A stretch of 64,000 nucleotides of DNA from Vanilla planifolia (GCA_023846275.1 CM043875.1:6584626-6648625), one strand, 5' to 3'. Numbered from the stretch's first letter, positions 1 through 13,674 are shown. Numbers and translations: made by a program. Notes: generated from the letters alone by a model not told the origin.

Positions 1-162
1 AGAAGATTTGTATTGTCATCTTTATTGGCATTAGCATGTTAAAACTACTAAATGTTTTTTGAGACATAAGAATTAGGTGAGGTCTTGAGCGAGAATATTT
101 AAATAATTTCAAATCTATCTTGTAGATTTTAACTCAAGACATGTGTTTCATTTAGGTTTATG

Positions 163-238
<76 letters not shown>

Positions 239-1148
239 GTAGGAATTAAGCAATGAATGAATTAAGTGAAGAATGCAATAACTATACTGATTACATTTGT
301 ACAATGGTCTCATCATATAATATGATTAATTAGTCTAAGAATTAGACAATAAATCATTATAGATAATAATAACTTAACTAGATATATTGGTTGCACATGT
401 ATGATACTCTTCTTGCACTTGTAAGGTAATGGCTTATTATGACAAACCATATTTTCTTTGCTCAAGTGTTATCTTTAATCTAGGAATTTAATATTAATAT
501 TTTAAAAGTTTATCTAGAGCAAGATGAAATAATATTATTTAGTATATCTAGAAAAGCATGCTCTACAAAGTAATTTGGAACTTAGCTTTAAAAACACTTT
601 TGGAGAGAGTATGTGAATTATACTTATATCTTTCATATTTTTAAGATAGAAGGAATAAAAAAATAATCTATTTAGAATTATACTTATATCTTTCATTATT
701 TTTTTTAATTTTTAATTTTTTATCTCAACCTTATTTTTGGTTTCTCCTTCTACTCAATGCTCAACCTCTTTAGAAATTTTGAGAATTCACTTTGAGATGA
801 ACTTACTGAATGGGTTTTTCTAGTGATTTTATGCTCCCCTCAAAGAAGGAACGATAGGGAAGATCCTATGGTTGTACTGATCTAAGGGCTTGTAATTTCT
901 TTTTTGAGTTAAAATGTGTGTAAGAGATTAAGGGTTGCTATGGGATTCTATGATCTCCAATGATGGTTGTAAGTTCTAATGTTTAGTTGCATCTAGTGAG
1001 AGATTTATATGAAGAAAGTGAGATTTCTTTGAAATCCTTACCCAAGATTTATACTTTTATTCTTTTCATGTAGGGCTATTATTATTATTAAAGGAAGGAA
1101 GGTGTGTGGAATTTTCTTATGAAGAAAAGTTTGGTAAAGGTTTTTTGT
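1..1148. other. AT-rich region without recognisable gene
   Basis: No coding region, RNA gene or recognisable transposon domain is visible. Apart from a long AT microsatellite the stretch is anonymous AT-rich DNA. It forms the left flank of the first Ty3/gypsy element. Confidence 0.6.
166..235. repeat. (AT)n microsatellite
   Basis: An uninterrupted run of alternating A and T of about 70 bases. It is the longest dinucleotide run in the window and is likely to be length-polymorphic. Confidence 0.97.
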
Positions 1149-2724
1149 TGTTGGACAAAATTGAACTTATATTATAATCTAATTTAGAGCTTATAATACT
1201 AAAGATGTTCAATATATTATTAAAAATATTAATAGATATTATACATTAATTAGGATTAGATAATATGCATAACATTTTAACATTATTCAAAGATTAATCT
1301 TGATAGTTGTTATATAGATTATTAAATAGAGTAGGTGACAACAAATTAAGCATTAAGCATAAAATCCTACTTAGCGGTTTTGTTACATCTAATTTCATAC
1401 ATATAAAATAGAAAATTTAACAAAAACTCTATATAGAATACTTTAATAGAAGAAAGAGAAACTCTAATTTTTTATTACTAATAAAATAGAAATTAGGTAA
1501 AGAGAGCACTATTTTAGTGATAATCACTTGTAATTTTCTTTGGATTTGTCTTGTAGAGCACCAAGATGAAAAAGAGCGATAAGGTGGAGGTTTGGGTTAG
1601 TAAGAAAGCTTGGCTAAAGGGGTAACAATATGGTATGCTAGGATTTGGAGCCTTGGTAAGAAGGGTGGAAGTTTAGTGGTTTGATCGAGAGTGTGAAAAG
1701 GTGGGTGAAGACTTGAAGATGTTAGAGAAAGAGAGAATTTATTTGGTTATTAACTCTTCTAGTAGAATGTCTCTTACTTATGATCCTTGTCTCTCACAAA
1801 GGGAGTGAAAGTTGGAATCTCTCTAATTAGAGTAAGGTGCACACTCTTTTGCTTGTAAAGGTGAAAGCACACAAATAAAAAGAAGCTTCATTCATCAATA
1901 ACAACATTATAATAAGAGAGTCTCTCCTATTTATAGATAAAAGAGAGCTAAAAAATTATTCATGATGAAAAAGAGAGTTAAATATATCTTAAAACATAAG
2001 TATAAGAAAGATAAGAACTCAATATGGGAAAAATAATTTTATAGTTAAATCATTTGAAAATTCAAACGAGATCATTAGAATTCCAAGTCATTAACTCTAA
2101 GTGAGCAAAAGAAAAGATAATATTAGAATTAAATCACTTAAGAATCTAAAAGAGATCCTTAAAATTCTAAAATATTAACTTAAGGGTCAATCACTTTAAA
2201 TATAAAATATAAAAATGCATGCAAACTTCATAATTTTAAGATATTAACTTCAAGTGGTTCAACAATAATAAATACAAAATATAAAATATATAAAAATATG
2301 ACATAAAAAATTATGTAATCATGCAGCATGATGATCAGAGGTCAATGATGATGTGACTAGGATGCTAGTAATTGAGTATTAAGTGGCCTAGAGATGGTTA
2401 GTGATCAGGTGATATAGTAACCAGACGACAGTGATCAGGAGTAGTAGAGGACCAGATGATGACGAACGACTAATGATAACAGGCAAAGCATGCACAAGAA
2501 TTAATGTCGATGATGACATATTTTATAATAAAATATTTTTAGACAAATAAAGAGAAAATACTAAAGATAATTAGAGAAAAAAATAAAGTATTTTAGTCAA
2601 CCCTTATGGTTGCCAAAAATGACTAATCAAAGTATATTTAGCTAAGGTATGACTTTGTGTTCAAATGAAACTGGTGTAATACCAATGGGTGTATATTTAT
2701 AAGCTAACATAGGACGCTCCTGCA
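1149..2724 (-). repeat. 3' LTR of element 1
   Basis: It is similar along its whole length to 7836-9502 in the same orientation. On the plus strand it begins TGTTGGACAAAA and ends CTCCTGCA, matching the TGTA...TACA ends of related copies. A polypurine tract lies immediately outside at 2728-2736, which fixes this copy as the 3' LTR. Confidence 0.85.
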
Positions 2725-2727
2725 TCA

Positions 2728-2736
2728 TCCTCCCTT
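2728..2736 (-). other. Polypurine tract of element 1
   Basis: The minus strand reads AAGGGAGGA directly upstream of the 3' LTR, where the plus-strand primer of LTR elements lies. The matching tract in element 2 is at 19573-19582. Confidence 0.7.
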
Positions 2737-2759
2737 GTTTAAAAAGAGGTTGATTCGAT

Positions 2760-4142
2760 GGTATTGAGGTGATTGGTATAATAGTTCTCTAATAGGTGTA
2801 GTGGAATATGGTGTATGTCATTATTGGTAAGTTAAGAGTCCTCAGTAGAAAGCATGCTTTTCTAACAAACTAAAAATTTTCTAAGTATACAATCTTTTAT
2901 TAAAATTGTCTAATAATTTAAAATTTTTCTCCACATTGTCCTAACTTATGCTTGAGGCTAACATAGTGGTAGGAATGCGTTCACTTAACATGAGAGAATC
3001 AAGCTCAAAAGGCTCACTAGGTATTGAGTGTGATACCCTGTATGAGACTAAATCCTTAACTTTAAAAGGTTAATTAATTTCATACTCTTTAAGAAAATCT
3101 AACATATATGAATTAGTTTTTAATTTTTAAGCAATCCAAAAAGGTCTAGCTCCATGTGCCTATAATTTCTTGTAAGCTTTAGGAAAGAATCATTTAGACC
3201 TAACTCTAATTAAAACATGGTCGCCTTTATCAAATTTCTAAATCTTTTTATAAGCATCTGCTAGTTTCTTGTATCTTTTGTTGTTTAGATTAATTTTTTT
3301 AGAAATTATTTTATGTAATAAAAGTATATGAGAGGCAAATAAAGAAATAAATATAGAAGTCTAAAAGTCCACTAGTAAAGGAATAAGATCAATAAGAGAC
3401 TTAGGCTTTTTATCATGACAAATTTTGATAGGACTTAGACCAATACTATAGTTAATAAAATTATTGTATGTAAATTTGGATCATGATAATAGTTGATCCC
3501 AAAGATTAAGTTGTTTCCTTAACAAGCTATGAAGAAGATTTCATAGATTATGATTTACTACTTTTATTTATCCATCCATTTGTGAGTAATAGGAAAAAGA
3601 AAATTTTAACTTAGTCCCTAATAAATATCATAAGATCTTTCAAAAATAACTAATAAGTCTTTCATCTCAATTAGATACTATGATTATTAGGAAATCATGT
3701 AATTTAACTATTTTATTAAAAAAACCCTTGACTACATGAGTAGTATTTGAGGTCTTATGACAAGGGACAAAATGAGCCATTTAGAGAAATTATTAATGAT
3801 GATAAAGATAGAGTCATGCCTAGATGAGGTCTTAGTTAATCCAAGTATAAAATCCATACTTATGTGCTCTCATGACTTGTTAGGTAAAGGTAATAGAATG
3901 AAAAGTCTTTAGCCTAAATTTGGAGATTTTATAGTTATTCATGTGTGACATTGGGCTATAATAGATAAAATATGATGTAATATTCTAAGATAATAAAATC
4001 TCTCTAAGACATCTCTAAGAGTCTTATCACTCCCAAAATGACCAAATAATGCTTCAATAAGTATTTTGCAAACTAAAAAATCTCTGAGTGAGAAATTTAA
4101 GATACACAACTTATTATTTTTATATAAGTATCCATCTTTCAA
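2760..4142 (-). pseudogene. Integrase remnant of element 1
   Basis: The piece at 3939-4142 (67 residues) resembles the N-terminal H2C2 zinc-binding region of Ty3/gypsy integrase. It contains DGYLYKNNKLCI, then GHFGSDKT, then a final HH...C segment. Below it, to about 2760, the core and C-terminal region is broken by many stops and frameshifts. Its left end corresponds to the chromodomain-like tail seen at 19634-19837 in element 2. It cannot encode an active enzyme. Assignment rests on motif order and on its position between RT and the PPT. Confidence 0.75.
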
Positions 4143-4869
4143 GTTAAAATCTTAGAGTATGAGGGTTATAATTGATTTGATTTCTTAATAAATTGGCTCA
4201 AAGTTAAGATAATTAAGATATTGGTTTTTAATTTAGTTAAAAGTTTAGACCTTTACAAACAAAATGATCAATACGTGAACACACAAACTAAGTGCGTCAA
4301 CTATGTTTTCTAAGGGAGGCTTGTGTTTAATAATGAATATATACTACTTGATGTACTCAAACCATTTGGCACACCTATGACTAAGATCTTATTGGGAATT
4401 TAGGAACCTAAGCACCTCAAGGTCAGTGCATAGGACAAATTCTTTGGATAAAAAATAATATCTCTAATGTTTTAAAGATTGAATTATAGTATATAGTTTT
4501 GTTATATATAGAATACTTCTTTCTAGCATTATTAAGTTTCTTACTAAAGAAGGTATTGATATTTACTTTGACTAAGGGCACCACCTATCCCTATTTCTGA
4601 TACATTGCATGCAACTTCAAAGGTAGTAAAAAATCGGATAGATTTAGAATAGGTGTCTTGGTCATAGACTCTTTCAACTTTTTAAAAGCTAAGTTTACAA
4701 ATTTGGTCCAAGTAAATTTATCAGACTTAATATAATTAATAATCTCTATGATAATAGTAATAAAGTCTTTAATAAATCATTAATACAAGGTGACCAGATT
4801 ATGGAAGCTTCAAATGCCATTAATTATTTTTAGAGTAAGCCACTTTATAATTATCATGAATTTACTAAG

Positions 4870-5400
4870 GTAGGCAAACAACCCTTTAAAGGAAACTTTA
4901 TACTCTAAGAAAGTAACCTCAAGTTGTAAAGAATTCAAATTTCTTTAGATAGGTAAATAAGTATTTCTTTTTAAGAGTGTTACATAAATTGTGCAAATAG
5001 TCAAAGTGATCTTCAATAGACTTGCCATAAATCAAAATGTTATCAAAATATACTACTATAAATTGTTCTAAGTATGATTTTAGAACTCGGGTCATCAATC
5101 TTATGAATGCACTTGGTGCATTTGATAACTCAAATAACATCACTAGCCATTCATACAAATTATTCGTATCCTTAAATATTATCTTCCATTCATCTCACAT
5201 CTTAATCCTCACTTGGTGGTCACTACTCTTTAGGTCTACCTTAGAAAACATGGTAGCACCTAACACCTAATCGAAATATCATTTAAATAAGAAATAAGAA
5301 ACATATATTTTATAATGATTTTGTTAATTGCCTAATTATTGACACACATTTTCCATGTTACATCCCTTTTAGGTGCTAAAAGTGTAAGGATAAAAGAGTA
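4870..5400 (-). pseudogene. Reverse transcriptase remnant of element 1
   Basis: An open stretch at 4919-5158 (79 residues) contains YEWLVMLFELSNAPSAF followed by YFDNILIYGKS, the typical Ty3/gypsy RT palm region. The family's catalytic YxDD box reads YFDN here, so the second metal-binding aspartate is lost through a G-to-A change. Further N-terminal RT sequence continues to about 5400 with stops. RNase H would lie between here and the integrase at 4142, but I could not delimit it. The product would be dead even if the frame were open. Confidence 0.85.
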
Positions 5401-5639
5401 ATTAATATTTTCTTAGATAAATTCTTTTTTAAGTAGGTCCTTTACTTGATGGGTTAACTCAATATGAGTCTCTAGGTTTAACATATAGTGGGAATGTTAG
5501 GTAGGCTCATCTTGAGAATTAGATTGATTATGTGTTGAATGTCTTGCATAGGAGGCAGAATATCATGTAAATTATCTAAAAACATGTCCAAAAAATTTAT
5601 TTAATAAGGCTTATACATTAAGTGGTAGGTTTTTTAAGA

Positions 5640-5880
5640 TGGTGGCTAACTCTTTAATTATAAAAAATCAAACAAAGTCTTCTTGATCAAGAGTCTCTTT
5701 ACCTGGGGTAATGTGACCAAGCTTAATTTTTATGTTTCCTTTTTCTTTATCCATGGGCTTAAAATTTTCTATAGATTTGCTAGGTTTAAGTGCTTGGAGT
5801 TTCTCATGAGGTAGGATAGATTGATATGTGATGATCTTTCCTTCATAAACAAAAGAACATGTGTTAGTGTTACCCTTCAA
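5640..5880 (-). pseudogene. Protease-to-RT linker remnant of element 1
   Basis: A 70-residue open piece at 5668-5880 starts with KGNTNTCSFVYEGK and is followed by a Lys-rich tail. This resembles the segment joining protease to RT in plant Ty3/gypsy polyproteins. The same segment recurs in element 2 at about 20275-20530. No intact DTG/DSG protease active site could be found upstream. Confidence 0.55.
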
Positions 5881-6299
5881 AGTCCCATCCTTATCAAAAA
5901 ACTACAGTCTTCTAAGGTTAAGATGACCTACTTGCATAAGTACAATATTACATAAAATTTTATTGATATACCTATTAAATTTTAATGGTACATAACATTG
6001 TTACTTAATAATTATAGAGGTTTTATCTATCTATGACATAAAGAAGTTTCTATTTACTTAACAACCTTAAGAGATATTATATTAATACAATTATAGTTAT
6101 CTATGATCATCTTATATGATTATTCTTTAATTTTTATGTTAGTGCTAAAATTGTTGGTGTATCTCCAGTCATCTTGGGATTATGGGATTATAAGGGTGCG
6201 TCTAACCATTAGAACCAAAAAGTTTTATGTTTTCTAATTCTAACTCATCTCATAAAGTATTCTATTTTTTTCTTCCTCTGACTCTTCTTGTTCATTATC

Positions 6300-7100
6300 A
6301 CTATTTAGGTTTATAGTCATGGCTCTCTTTGGGTATTTAACAACTATATTTCTCTTTTCATGATAGGTGATTCTAGTTTGAGTGGTTTGGAACTTAGTGG
6401 ATTATCTTGAAAACGGGTGTGAAGAATTGAATAATAATATTGGTTTAGGAGGTTTAAAGGCTATGGTGGAGGGAGTAGATGAACTATTAGTATGAGTGGA
6501 TTAAGAAATAGTGGTGTGGGCTTTTGGAGGAGCTATCTAGTCATTTCTCTTAAAATAAGAATTTTTACTTTTTTTATATTTTTAGTTATGTGATTTTTGT
6601 TCTCTAAGATAATAATATTTTTAAAGTTAAGCTTAGCTTATATGTGTTCCTTTAAGCCAACCCTCAACTAAGAGAGTACTATATACTAGGGTTTATCTAC
6701 ATCACACCTAAGTTTATAATCTTTAAACTTGTTAATGTACTTCTTAATATATCTATCATCATAGAAAGAGCTTTGTCATTTATCAAACAATTTAATATTA
6801 TAAGTTATTAGAATAAACCTATCATACAATCTAATCTTAAAGTTTCTCCAAGTTTGGGATATTTTTCATAATTATTATCATATTATTACTCTAAATTTCT
6901 GAAGAATCTATAGATAATACTAGTGAGTTTAGTCTTAATAAATTGATTCTTTCTTCTCTCACTCATTTAGTTCTAATTAAAATAATCATCCATACTAGTT
7001 TATTAGTTTATTTAATCCTTATAATCAAAACTACCTTCAAAAGTTGGGCTAACTAATTTCATATTAAGAATATTCTCTCTCTTAATGTCTCTTAGGTCAT
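6300..7100 (-). pseudogene. Gag remnant of element 1
   Basis: The stretch at about 6550-6790 aligns by eye with the better-preserved gag piece of element 2 (21174-21380). At about 6318-6370 lies a degenerate nucleocapsid zinc knuckle in which one cysteine position reads Tyr and three residues (including a Cys) are deleted relative to element 2. Stops and frameshifts are frequent. Its position next to the PBS side fits gag. Confidence 0.6.
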
Positions 7101-7816
7101 TCTTTCTCACTAGACATATCTAAATCATTATTTTGGACTTAAACAATAGAAAGTTTATGTCTTCTTCTATGATCATGATTTCTTACATAGATATTTTGGT
7201 CTGATTCATGAGAAGGATAATGTCTTTTATGGTTCCTATGTCTTCTTGAATTTTTTCTTCTAAAACCTTGAGTATGGCACTTCTTCTCTTATTATCCCTT
7301 TCTCTTCTAAGATTTGGGTCATGTTATTAGTTTAAGATGATTTGTTTAACCATCTAGGTAAATAAGGCTATTAATAAAGCTAATTTAGCATAGTATCTTG
7401 GTTTAAATTTTGTTCTTAGTTTTTGATTGATTCTTGACTTTAATTTTTCATTTGATAAGACATACCAAATCTTGTGATCATACAAAAGTTAGCACATAAG
7501 AAGATTCAAGAAAGAAAAATAATGTAAAAAATCTTTTTTTAAAAACAAATTTATGAAAACAATGTGGTCACAGTTATAGACTACCAAAGCTAAGATGAGG
7601 TGTGCTTCTAAAATAATGGCAAGTGATTAGTGTCCTCAATATGTCAGACCACCTTCTAAATAGAATCAGATGATTCATAAGAAAGATAATTGAAAGTTAT
7701 ATCACTGCTTTTGTACAACCTTCTTTGACAACTTACTTAAAACCAGTTAAGAGTTCTTAATAGATACAATAAGTAGAAAGAAATATATATTTTTTATATT
7801 AAGCAGAAAACCATAA

Positions 7817-7828
7817 GCTCTAATACCA
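7817..7828 (-). other. Primer-binding site of element 1 (tRNA-Met type)
   Basis: The minus strand reads TGGTATTAGAGC, one base from the plant initiator-tRNA-Met complement TGGTATCAGAGC. It sits seven bases inside the LTR edge at 7836. It fixes transcription direction (minus) and the identity of the 5' LTR. Confidence 0.85.
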
Positions 7829-7835
7829 ATGTTAA

Positions 7836-9502
7836 TGTAAAAGAAAATTAGACTTCTACTAAGATCTAATGTGGAGCCTATAATACTAAAGATATTTAAT
7901 AAATTATTAAGAATTATTAAAAGATATTACACATTAATTAGGATTAAGTATCATATATATTATTTTAAAATTATTCAAAGATTAGTCCCTAAAGTTGTAA
8001 CTTGGATTATTAAGTAGAGTAAATAGTAAGATGTTAAGTGGTAAATATAAAATTTTACTAAGTAGTTTTATCATATCTAATTTCACTCATAAAAAATAAA
8101 AAATTTAAGACAAACTCTATATGAAGTACTTTAAGAAAAGAAAGAGTAACTCTAAATTTAGATTACTATATAAAAAATAAAAGTTATAAAAAGAGTGCTC
8201 TTTTTTAGTGATGATGGCTTATAGTTTCTTTTAAAGTTAGCATGTGGAGCACTAAGATGAAAGAGGGTGATGAGGTGGATACTTGGGTTAGTAGGGAAGC
8301 TTGGCAAAAGGAGTAATAAGATAGTAAGTTAGGATTTGGAGCCTTTTTAAGGACGATGGTGATTTGGTAGTTCGATCAAGAGCGTGAAAGTGTGTGTGAA
8401 GACTTAAGGGTGTTGGAAAAAGAAGGAATCTATTTAACTATGAGCACTCGTGATAGAATGTCTCTTACCTTTGATTCTTACCTCTTATAAAGGAAACGAA
8501 AATTCAAATCTGTTTAACTAAAGTTTGGTGCACATTCTTTACTCATGAAAATGAAAATACACAAATAAGAAAAGTTTTATTTATCTATAATAATATTATA
8601 ATAAAAGAGCCTCACCTATTTATAGATAAAAGAGAGCTCAATAATATGTATAATAAAAAAATTAATACCTTCTTAGAACATAGCATAAACATGGGAAAGA
8701 TAGAAGTCAATATAAGAAATGATAATTATGGAGTTAAATCACATGAAAATCTAAAAAAATCTTTAGAATTCTAAGATACTAATTCAAAGAAGACATGTGG
8801 AAAGATAATTTTTTAGTTAAACTACTTAAGAATTCAAAAGAGATCTTTATAATTTTAAAACATTAACTCTAAATGGGTCAACCATATTAAATATAAAATA
8901 TAAAAATATATAAAATCTTTAGAATTCTAATATATTAACTCTATGTAGATCAGTCATATTTAATATAAATATAAAAATACATGAAAAAATAATAACATAG
9001 TAAAAATTATGTAATCATGCAACATTTTGATTGAACATCTATGATGATGAGACTAGGATGCTAATAGTGGATGAAACAGATGATGACGATTAGAGGTGGT
9101 TGGAGGGTAAGTGGCTGACTTGTTGTTAAGTGATGTTGAGTGACCAGGGATTATTAGGCAGCCTGATGATGGTGGGAGACTAAGTGATATTAGGCAACCA
9201 GGCAACAACAACGGGGAGTAATAGACGAATAGGTGGTGATGAACATCTAACGATAGTCGGAAAAGCATGCACATGAATTGATGTCATTGATGACATATTT
9301 TACTACAAAATAATCTTGGAATAACTAAGAAAATATAGCAGAGATAACTATAGCAAAACATAAAGTGTTATAGTCAACCCTTATGATTTATAAAGATGAC
9401 TAATTAAAATAGAATTCAACTCAAGTACAACTCTGAATTCAAATAGGACTGGTGTGATGCTAGCATGTGTGTATTTGTGATCTAACATAAGATGCTCCTA
9501 CA
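7836..9502 (-). repeat. 5' LTR of element 1
   Basis: Direct repeat of 1149-2724 with substitutions and indels. On the plus strand it starts TGTAAAAGAAAATTAG and ends GCTCCTACA. The PBS lies just outside the left end. Its far part (about 9030-9260) is richer in GC than the rest and contains short open frames that I regard as chance. Confidence 0.85.
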
Positions 9503-10472
9503 TCATTATTGTTTCTAAAAAGTGAGGAAAGGACTTAAAGCATTGACAGTGAATTGTACTAGCCAAAAGAAAGATAAGAATTCAATTTTTATTATCTTAT
9601 TTATTTTACTTATGATTATCGATAATCTTGAGGTAATATTTGATAAAAAAAAATATGAGAAGTTTGTTTAATTATTGTAATAATTATGTAAGATTTTCAA
9701 AAAAAAGAATGGTAGTGGTTGGCTGTGGACCACAATAGGGAAGTATAATAGAATTAAGCTAAGATATAATGTCATTTCGTTAAGATTATACATAAGATTA
9801 ACAACAATTAAAGGTTGCTTATGATAATTTTTAAGATTTATAATTATTAAGACAATAAGAATGGGTTAAAGCTATTGCTCTATCACACCACTTTGTTTTA
9901 CAATTTGAAATTCAAGGGAAGTAAAGGACTTTATTATAGTTTAAGAGAATTTCTATAAGTTTAGCATATTGTTTTAAGCCTATTTGAGTTGGCAAACTAA
10001 GAATTGGGATTAAGTAAATTAAATACATGCATGCTTTACTATCTTTCTAACATATTATAATAATTAGAAAAGTTGTTGATCTAATGAAATAGGTAATTCA
10101 ATATAATTTTTGAAATAAGTGAATTGTGAACCTTATGTACTATTTTTATTATGTAAATAATGAAAAAAAAGAATTGATAATAGACTTGTCATTAAGGATC
10201 TAGATAGATAAATTTACTTAATTACAGTGCAAGTATCCAAGTATTAGTCTTTTATATTATGTTAAATTGAAATATTTGTGAGCAATAATTCTTTTCTTAT
10301 ATTTTGTGCATTACATGTTTTAGCATGAATAGTATGGCTTTATTAATGGGTGTATTTGCCTATTCTAAGATTCATGTAGAGAATTGCATGGGTGACATAG
10401 TACACATTTTTGTATGTAAAAGATGTAATGGTTTAGAATGAGAATAAAATTATGTATATGTATATATATAAC
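9503..10472. other. AT-rich spacer, nothing recognised
   Basis: No coding, RNA or transposon signature was recognised between element 1 and the hairpin at 10473. Confidence 0.5.
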
Positions 10473-10668
10473 ATTACATAAAATTTACTTTCTTCATTTT
10501 TTATCATTTTCTTTACTTTTACTTTTATTATGCTAAGTATTCTCAATTGTGCTATTATAATATATATATATATATATATTATAATAGCACAATTGAGAAT
10601 ACTTAGCATAATAAAAGTAAAAGTAAAGAAAATGATAAAAAAAATGAAGAAAGTAAATTTTATGTAAT
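10473..10668. repeat. Near-perfect inverted repeat (foldback/hairpin)
   Basis: Two arms of about 98 bases are reverse complements of each other around a centre at about 10569/10570. The only visible difference is a two-base length change in an A/T run (six T against eight A). The centre is (TA)n, so there is practically no loop. It has the form of a foldback MITE, a recent inverted duplication or a hairpin small-RNA precursor. No gene is present. Near identity of the arms contrasts with the decay of every other repeat here. Confidence 0.95.
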
Positions 10669-10789
10669 ATGGTCAAAGCTATAAAATGAAAGTGATATAA
10701 AATAATTTATGCCATTAAGCCTAGTATTCTATGATAAATAAAAATAAATTAATGCTAAAAGATGTATTTTCCTTTGGCCATAGGGAATC

Positions 10790-10990
10790 TCTTAAGTTTC
10801 ACTTGTTATGTGATATAGTGATATTTGGTACCGTTAGCATCTAACCTTAAGATTAAAGCTACTTATCATGTGATCTGAGACTGTCACTTACTACGTGATC
10901 TAGCAGTTGACATTTATGAAGATGATATATATATGTATGTTTCTAGTGTGATGTGAAGGTCATTGCTTATTGTATGATCTAAAAGTTGAT
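10790..10990. repeat. Degenerate short tandem repeat
   Basis: A unit of roughly 40-50 bases built on 'ACTTATCATGTGATCT' recurs about four times with changes (cacttgttatgtgat, cttatcatgtgatct, cttactacgtgatct, cttattgtatgatct). No open frame is associated. Confidence 0.5.
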
Positions 10991-13674
10991 ATATAAGATG
11001 AGAATCATGATGATAAAATCTATTTAGGAAAACAAGGCCCATATTATTTGAAAATAAATATTAATTAAAACTTTATTTGAAATTGGGTAAGAATTTATAT
11101 AAAAATATAAATAGATATCAAAATAAATATGCTTAAAAGATTAGCTATTACATGATGTGCATATACATAAAAAACATTATTATGCTTTTATAGAGTTGTA
11201 CTAATATGGCTATTCCTTAGATGCCATGCATATTAACATAGTGCTTGGGACCATGTTTCATTTATTGTATTTACATTACCTTACTTATTTTTTTTAACTA
11301 TTAATTTATCTATTAAGTCTATTATCTTCTCTATTCTACTTACATTATAAGCTATAACATAGATACTCACTGAGCAGATGAAACTTAGTGATATGTAAGT
11401 TAGGTCTCTAAGCTTATAAGCAAGGTATTTCAAACAATCAATATACTGATGTTAATTCTGATGTATGGTATATAATGATTTGCTATAGAGCCTATGTTTG
11501 TAGATTATTCTATTTTTTTGCATTGTCTGTAATGTGGGTTTGTTGTACAAGTGTGAAAATGTTGTGTCTTGGTTAAATATATATGACTTCCTTATTATTA
11601 TTTTGAGTTGATATTATATGTATTTAGAAAAATAGATAGTTTTTAAGAGAGACTACTTATTTTCTAAAATTTGCAATTTTTATTAGCCAACAAGGAATTA
11701 GATTTAATCATTATTCCTTACTAGGTTAAGTGGTAGTGTACTCTTGTTTCATTACAATATTGACCTTCTCTTAATAGAGTTATCAAGGGAGGAATTAGAA
11801 GGTATTATCAAGTGGAGCATGACACTTACCAAAGAGTTGTTCAATGAGATTTAGAATTATTGCACTTCATATGATATGATATTATCTATCGTAACTATAC
11901 GATGTATGTTTTTGATGGATTAAACATCAGATTATATCAAGTGATAATAGTATGAATTACATTTTTGTATTGTCTTACATGTACACTAGGAGTTTTTTTG
12001 TACAAGTACAATAATTTTAACAAAATATTGATAATTGATGACTTAAGTTATGTGTAAACCATCTTTTGTTGCACCAATACAATACCCATTTTATATAAAT
12101 ATTATACCATTATATTATATCATCTTTTTGGACTTAGAAACTTAGTGAGTGAATTTACTTTGTGTTAATATGATTTACCTATTATATTGAAATAAATCAT
12201 GAAAGGACAAAAGCTACAAGAGGGGCATAAATTGTAGTACTTAAAGTCTTTAAAAAACTTTGCGACAAATGCTTCACTTAAAAACAACTTCATATTTCAT
12301 TAACTTGAAACAATTTTAATTCAAAAATACAAAATTGTAAAGTGGGAATCATAAATAGTGAGGACAATATTATGATATAATTAGTTTAAAAATGCTTAAG
12401 TTTAGACTTTGCAAAACCTCAACTCATTACAACAATTTGTCTTTTCTTAACAAAAAATCAAGTCTTACAAAAATTTGGTACAATCAAAACTTTTATAAAC
12501 CAAGCATACTAAAAAATTCCACTCTCAATTGAAGTTTATAGATTGAAAGATGCTATAAGAAAGTTAACTAAGTAGATTCAACAATAAAAATAAAAATAAA
12601 AACTATGAGTAACATGAACACTAGGATTTTTAGGTGGCTTAACCTAATTAGTGCCTCCTCCACCCCAAATCAACTTGATCAAGCTTAATTAATAAAAAAT
12701 ACTCTCTTTTGTTACAACAGGTAAAGGTAGACCCTTGCAAACACTAGTACTGAGAGGAGACAATAAGCAGAAACAAAAATAGTTAAATATTATATGGTTA
12801 AGCTCTTAGTAATACAACATTATATAGCTATATACCTCAAATCCTTTTTCAAGTAATATGGCATAATCCAAATGCAAATGGATGTTATCAAAATGTTCAA
12901 CAATAAAATAAAAATTGATGAACAATAAATAAAATGCAAACAAATCCCTTTGTTGTAATAAAATAGTTAATGTAATGCACAACTTACTTATTGGTCATTT
13001 TAATTTTTCTTGAAAATATAAATCTTGCAAATTTATTAATCATCATCCATCTACCTTTTTAAAATTAAATACTTATTTATGTTAAACAAAATCCCAAAAT
13101 AAACTTGGAAAACAAAGGTGAAAATTTTTTCCAAAATAGTTAAAATGAGATATTATGTTTTTGAGATTTAGATCATAATAATATGTCAAAGACATTGTAT
13201 CATGGTGATAAGGTCAATACAATTTTCATCTCAATCATTAATTGACTTAAAATTATTTAGTATAACAAATTGTATAAATCTCATATGAAATTCATACTAT
13301 AAGATGAAGATATGAGCACTTAGATAGATTGAACATATGCAATACATGGATCGTCATATCTAAAAATGAAGAAAAATTAAAAAGATGTATTTTAAAACTA
13401 TCATATTCATAAAATAAACCTTCTCATTATTAGCATGTCAACAAATGTTGTGAAATCAATCATCGTCTAAGTTCAATATGAATATTGCCTTAGCACATGT
13501 AACATGTACTAAGTAATGAACATACTTCTACCATATAACAATCGTATTCATATGATGATCAGTTTGCATTCATTAATGATCATATAAATTTGATGCAATA
13601 ATCATCCTAATACTTTCACAAAAATTCTTAACAATTAAATATACTAATACGATATTACTATCATTATAGTACAA
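10991..13674. other. AT-rich region without recognisable gene
   Basis: No convincing coding or RNA gene was seen. A slightly more complex patch at about 12600-12770 might be an LTR fragment of a copia-type element, but no partner or PBS was found. Confidence 0.5.

Larger units (their letters stand above)
1149..9502 (-). mobile_element. Ty3/gypsy LTR retrotransposon, element 1, complete but decayed
   Basis: Two direct LTRs of about 1.6 kb enclose a 5.1 kb interior. On the minus strand the order is 5' LTR, tRNA-Met-type PBS, gag, protease/linker, reverse transcriptase, integrase, PPT and 3' LTR, which is the Ty3/gypsy order. LTR ends follow a TGT...ACA pattern. Each domain is recognisable only in short open pieces separated by stops and frameshifts, and the RT active site is mutated, so it cannot be autonomous. 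I saw no clear target-site duplication: the five bases outside each LTR (tttgt and tcatt) differ. The LTRs carry many substitutions and indels against each other, so insertion is old. The related element 2 has a chromodomain-like tail, suggesting a chromovirus lineage (inference). Confidence 0.88.

Noticed and set aside
9053..9274. Open frame of 73 codons on the minus strand
   Set aside because: It lies wholly inside the 5' LTR of element 1 in its GC-richer part and has no counterpart in the other LTR.
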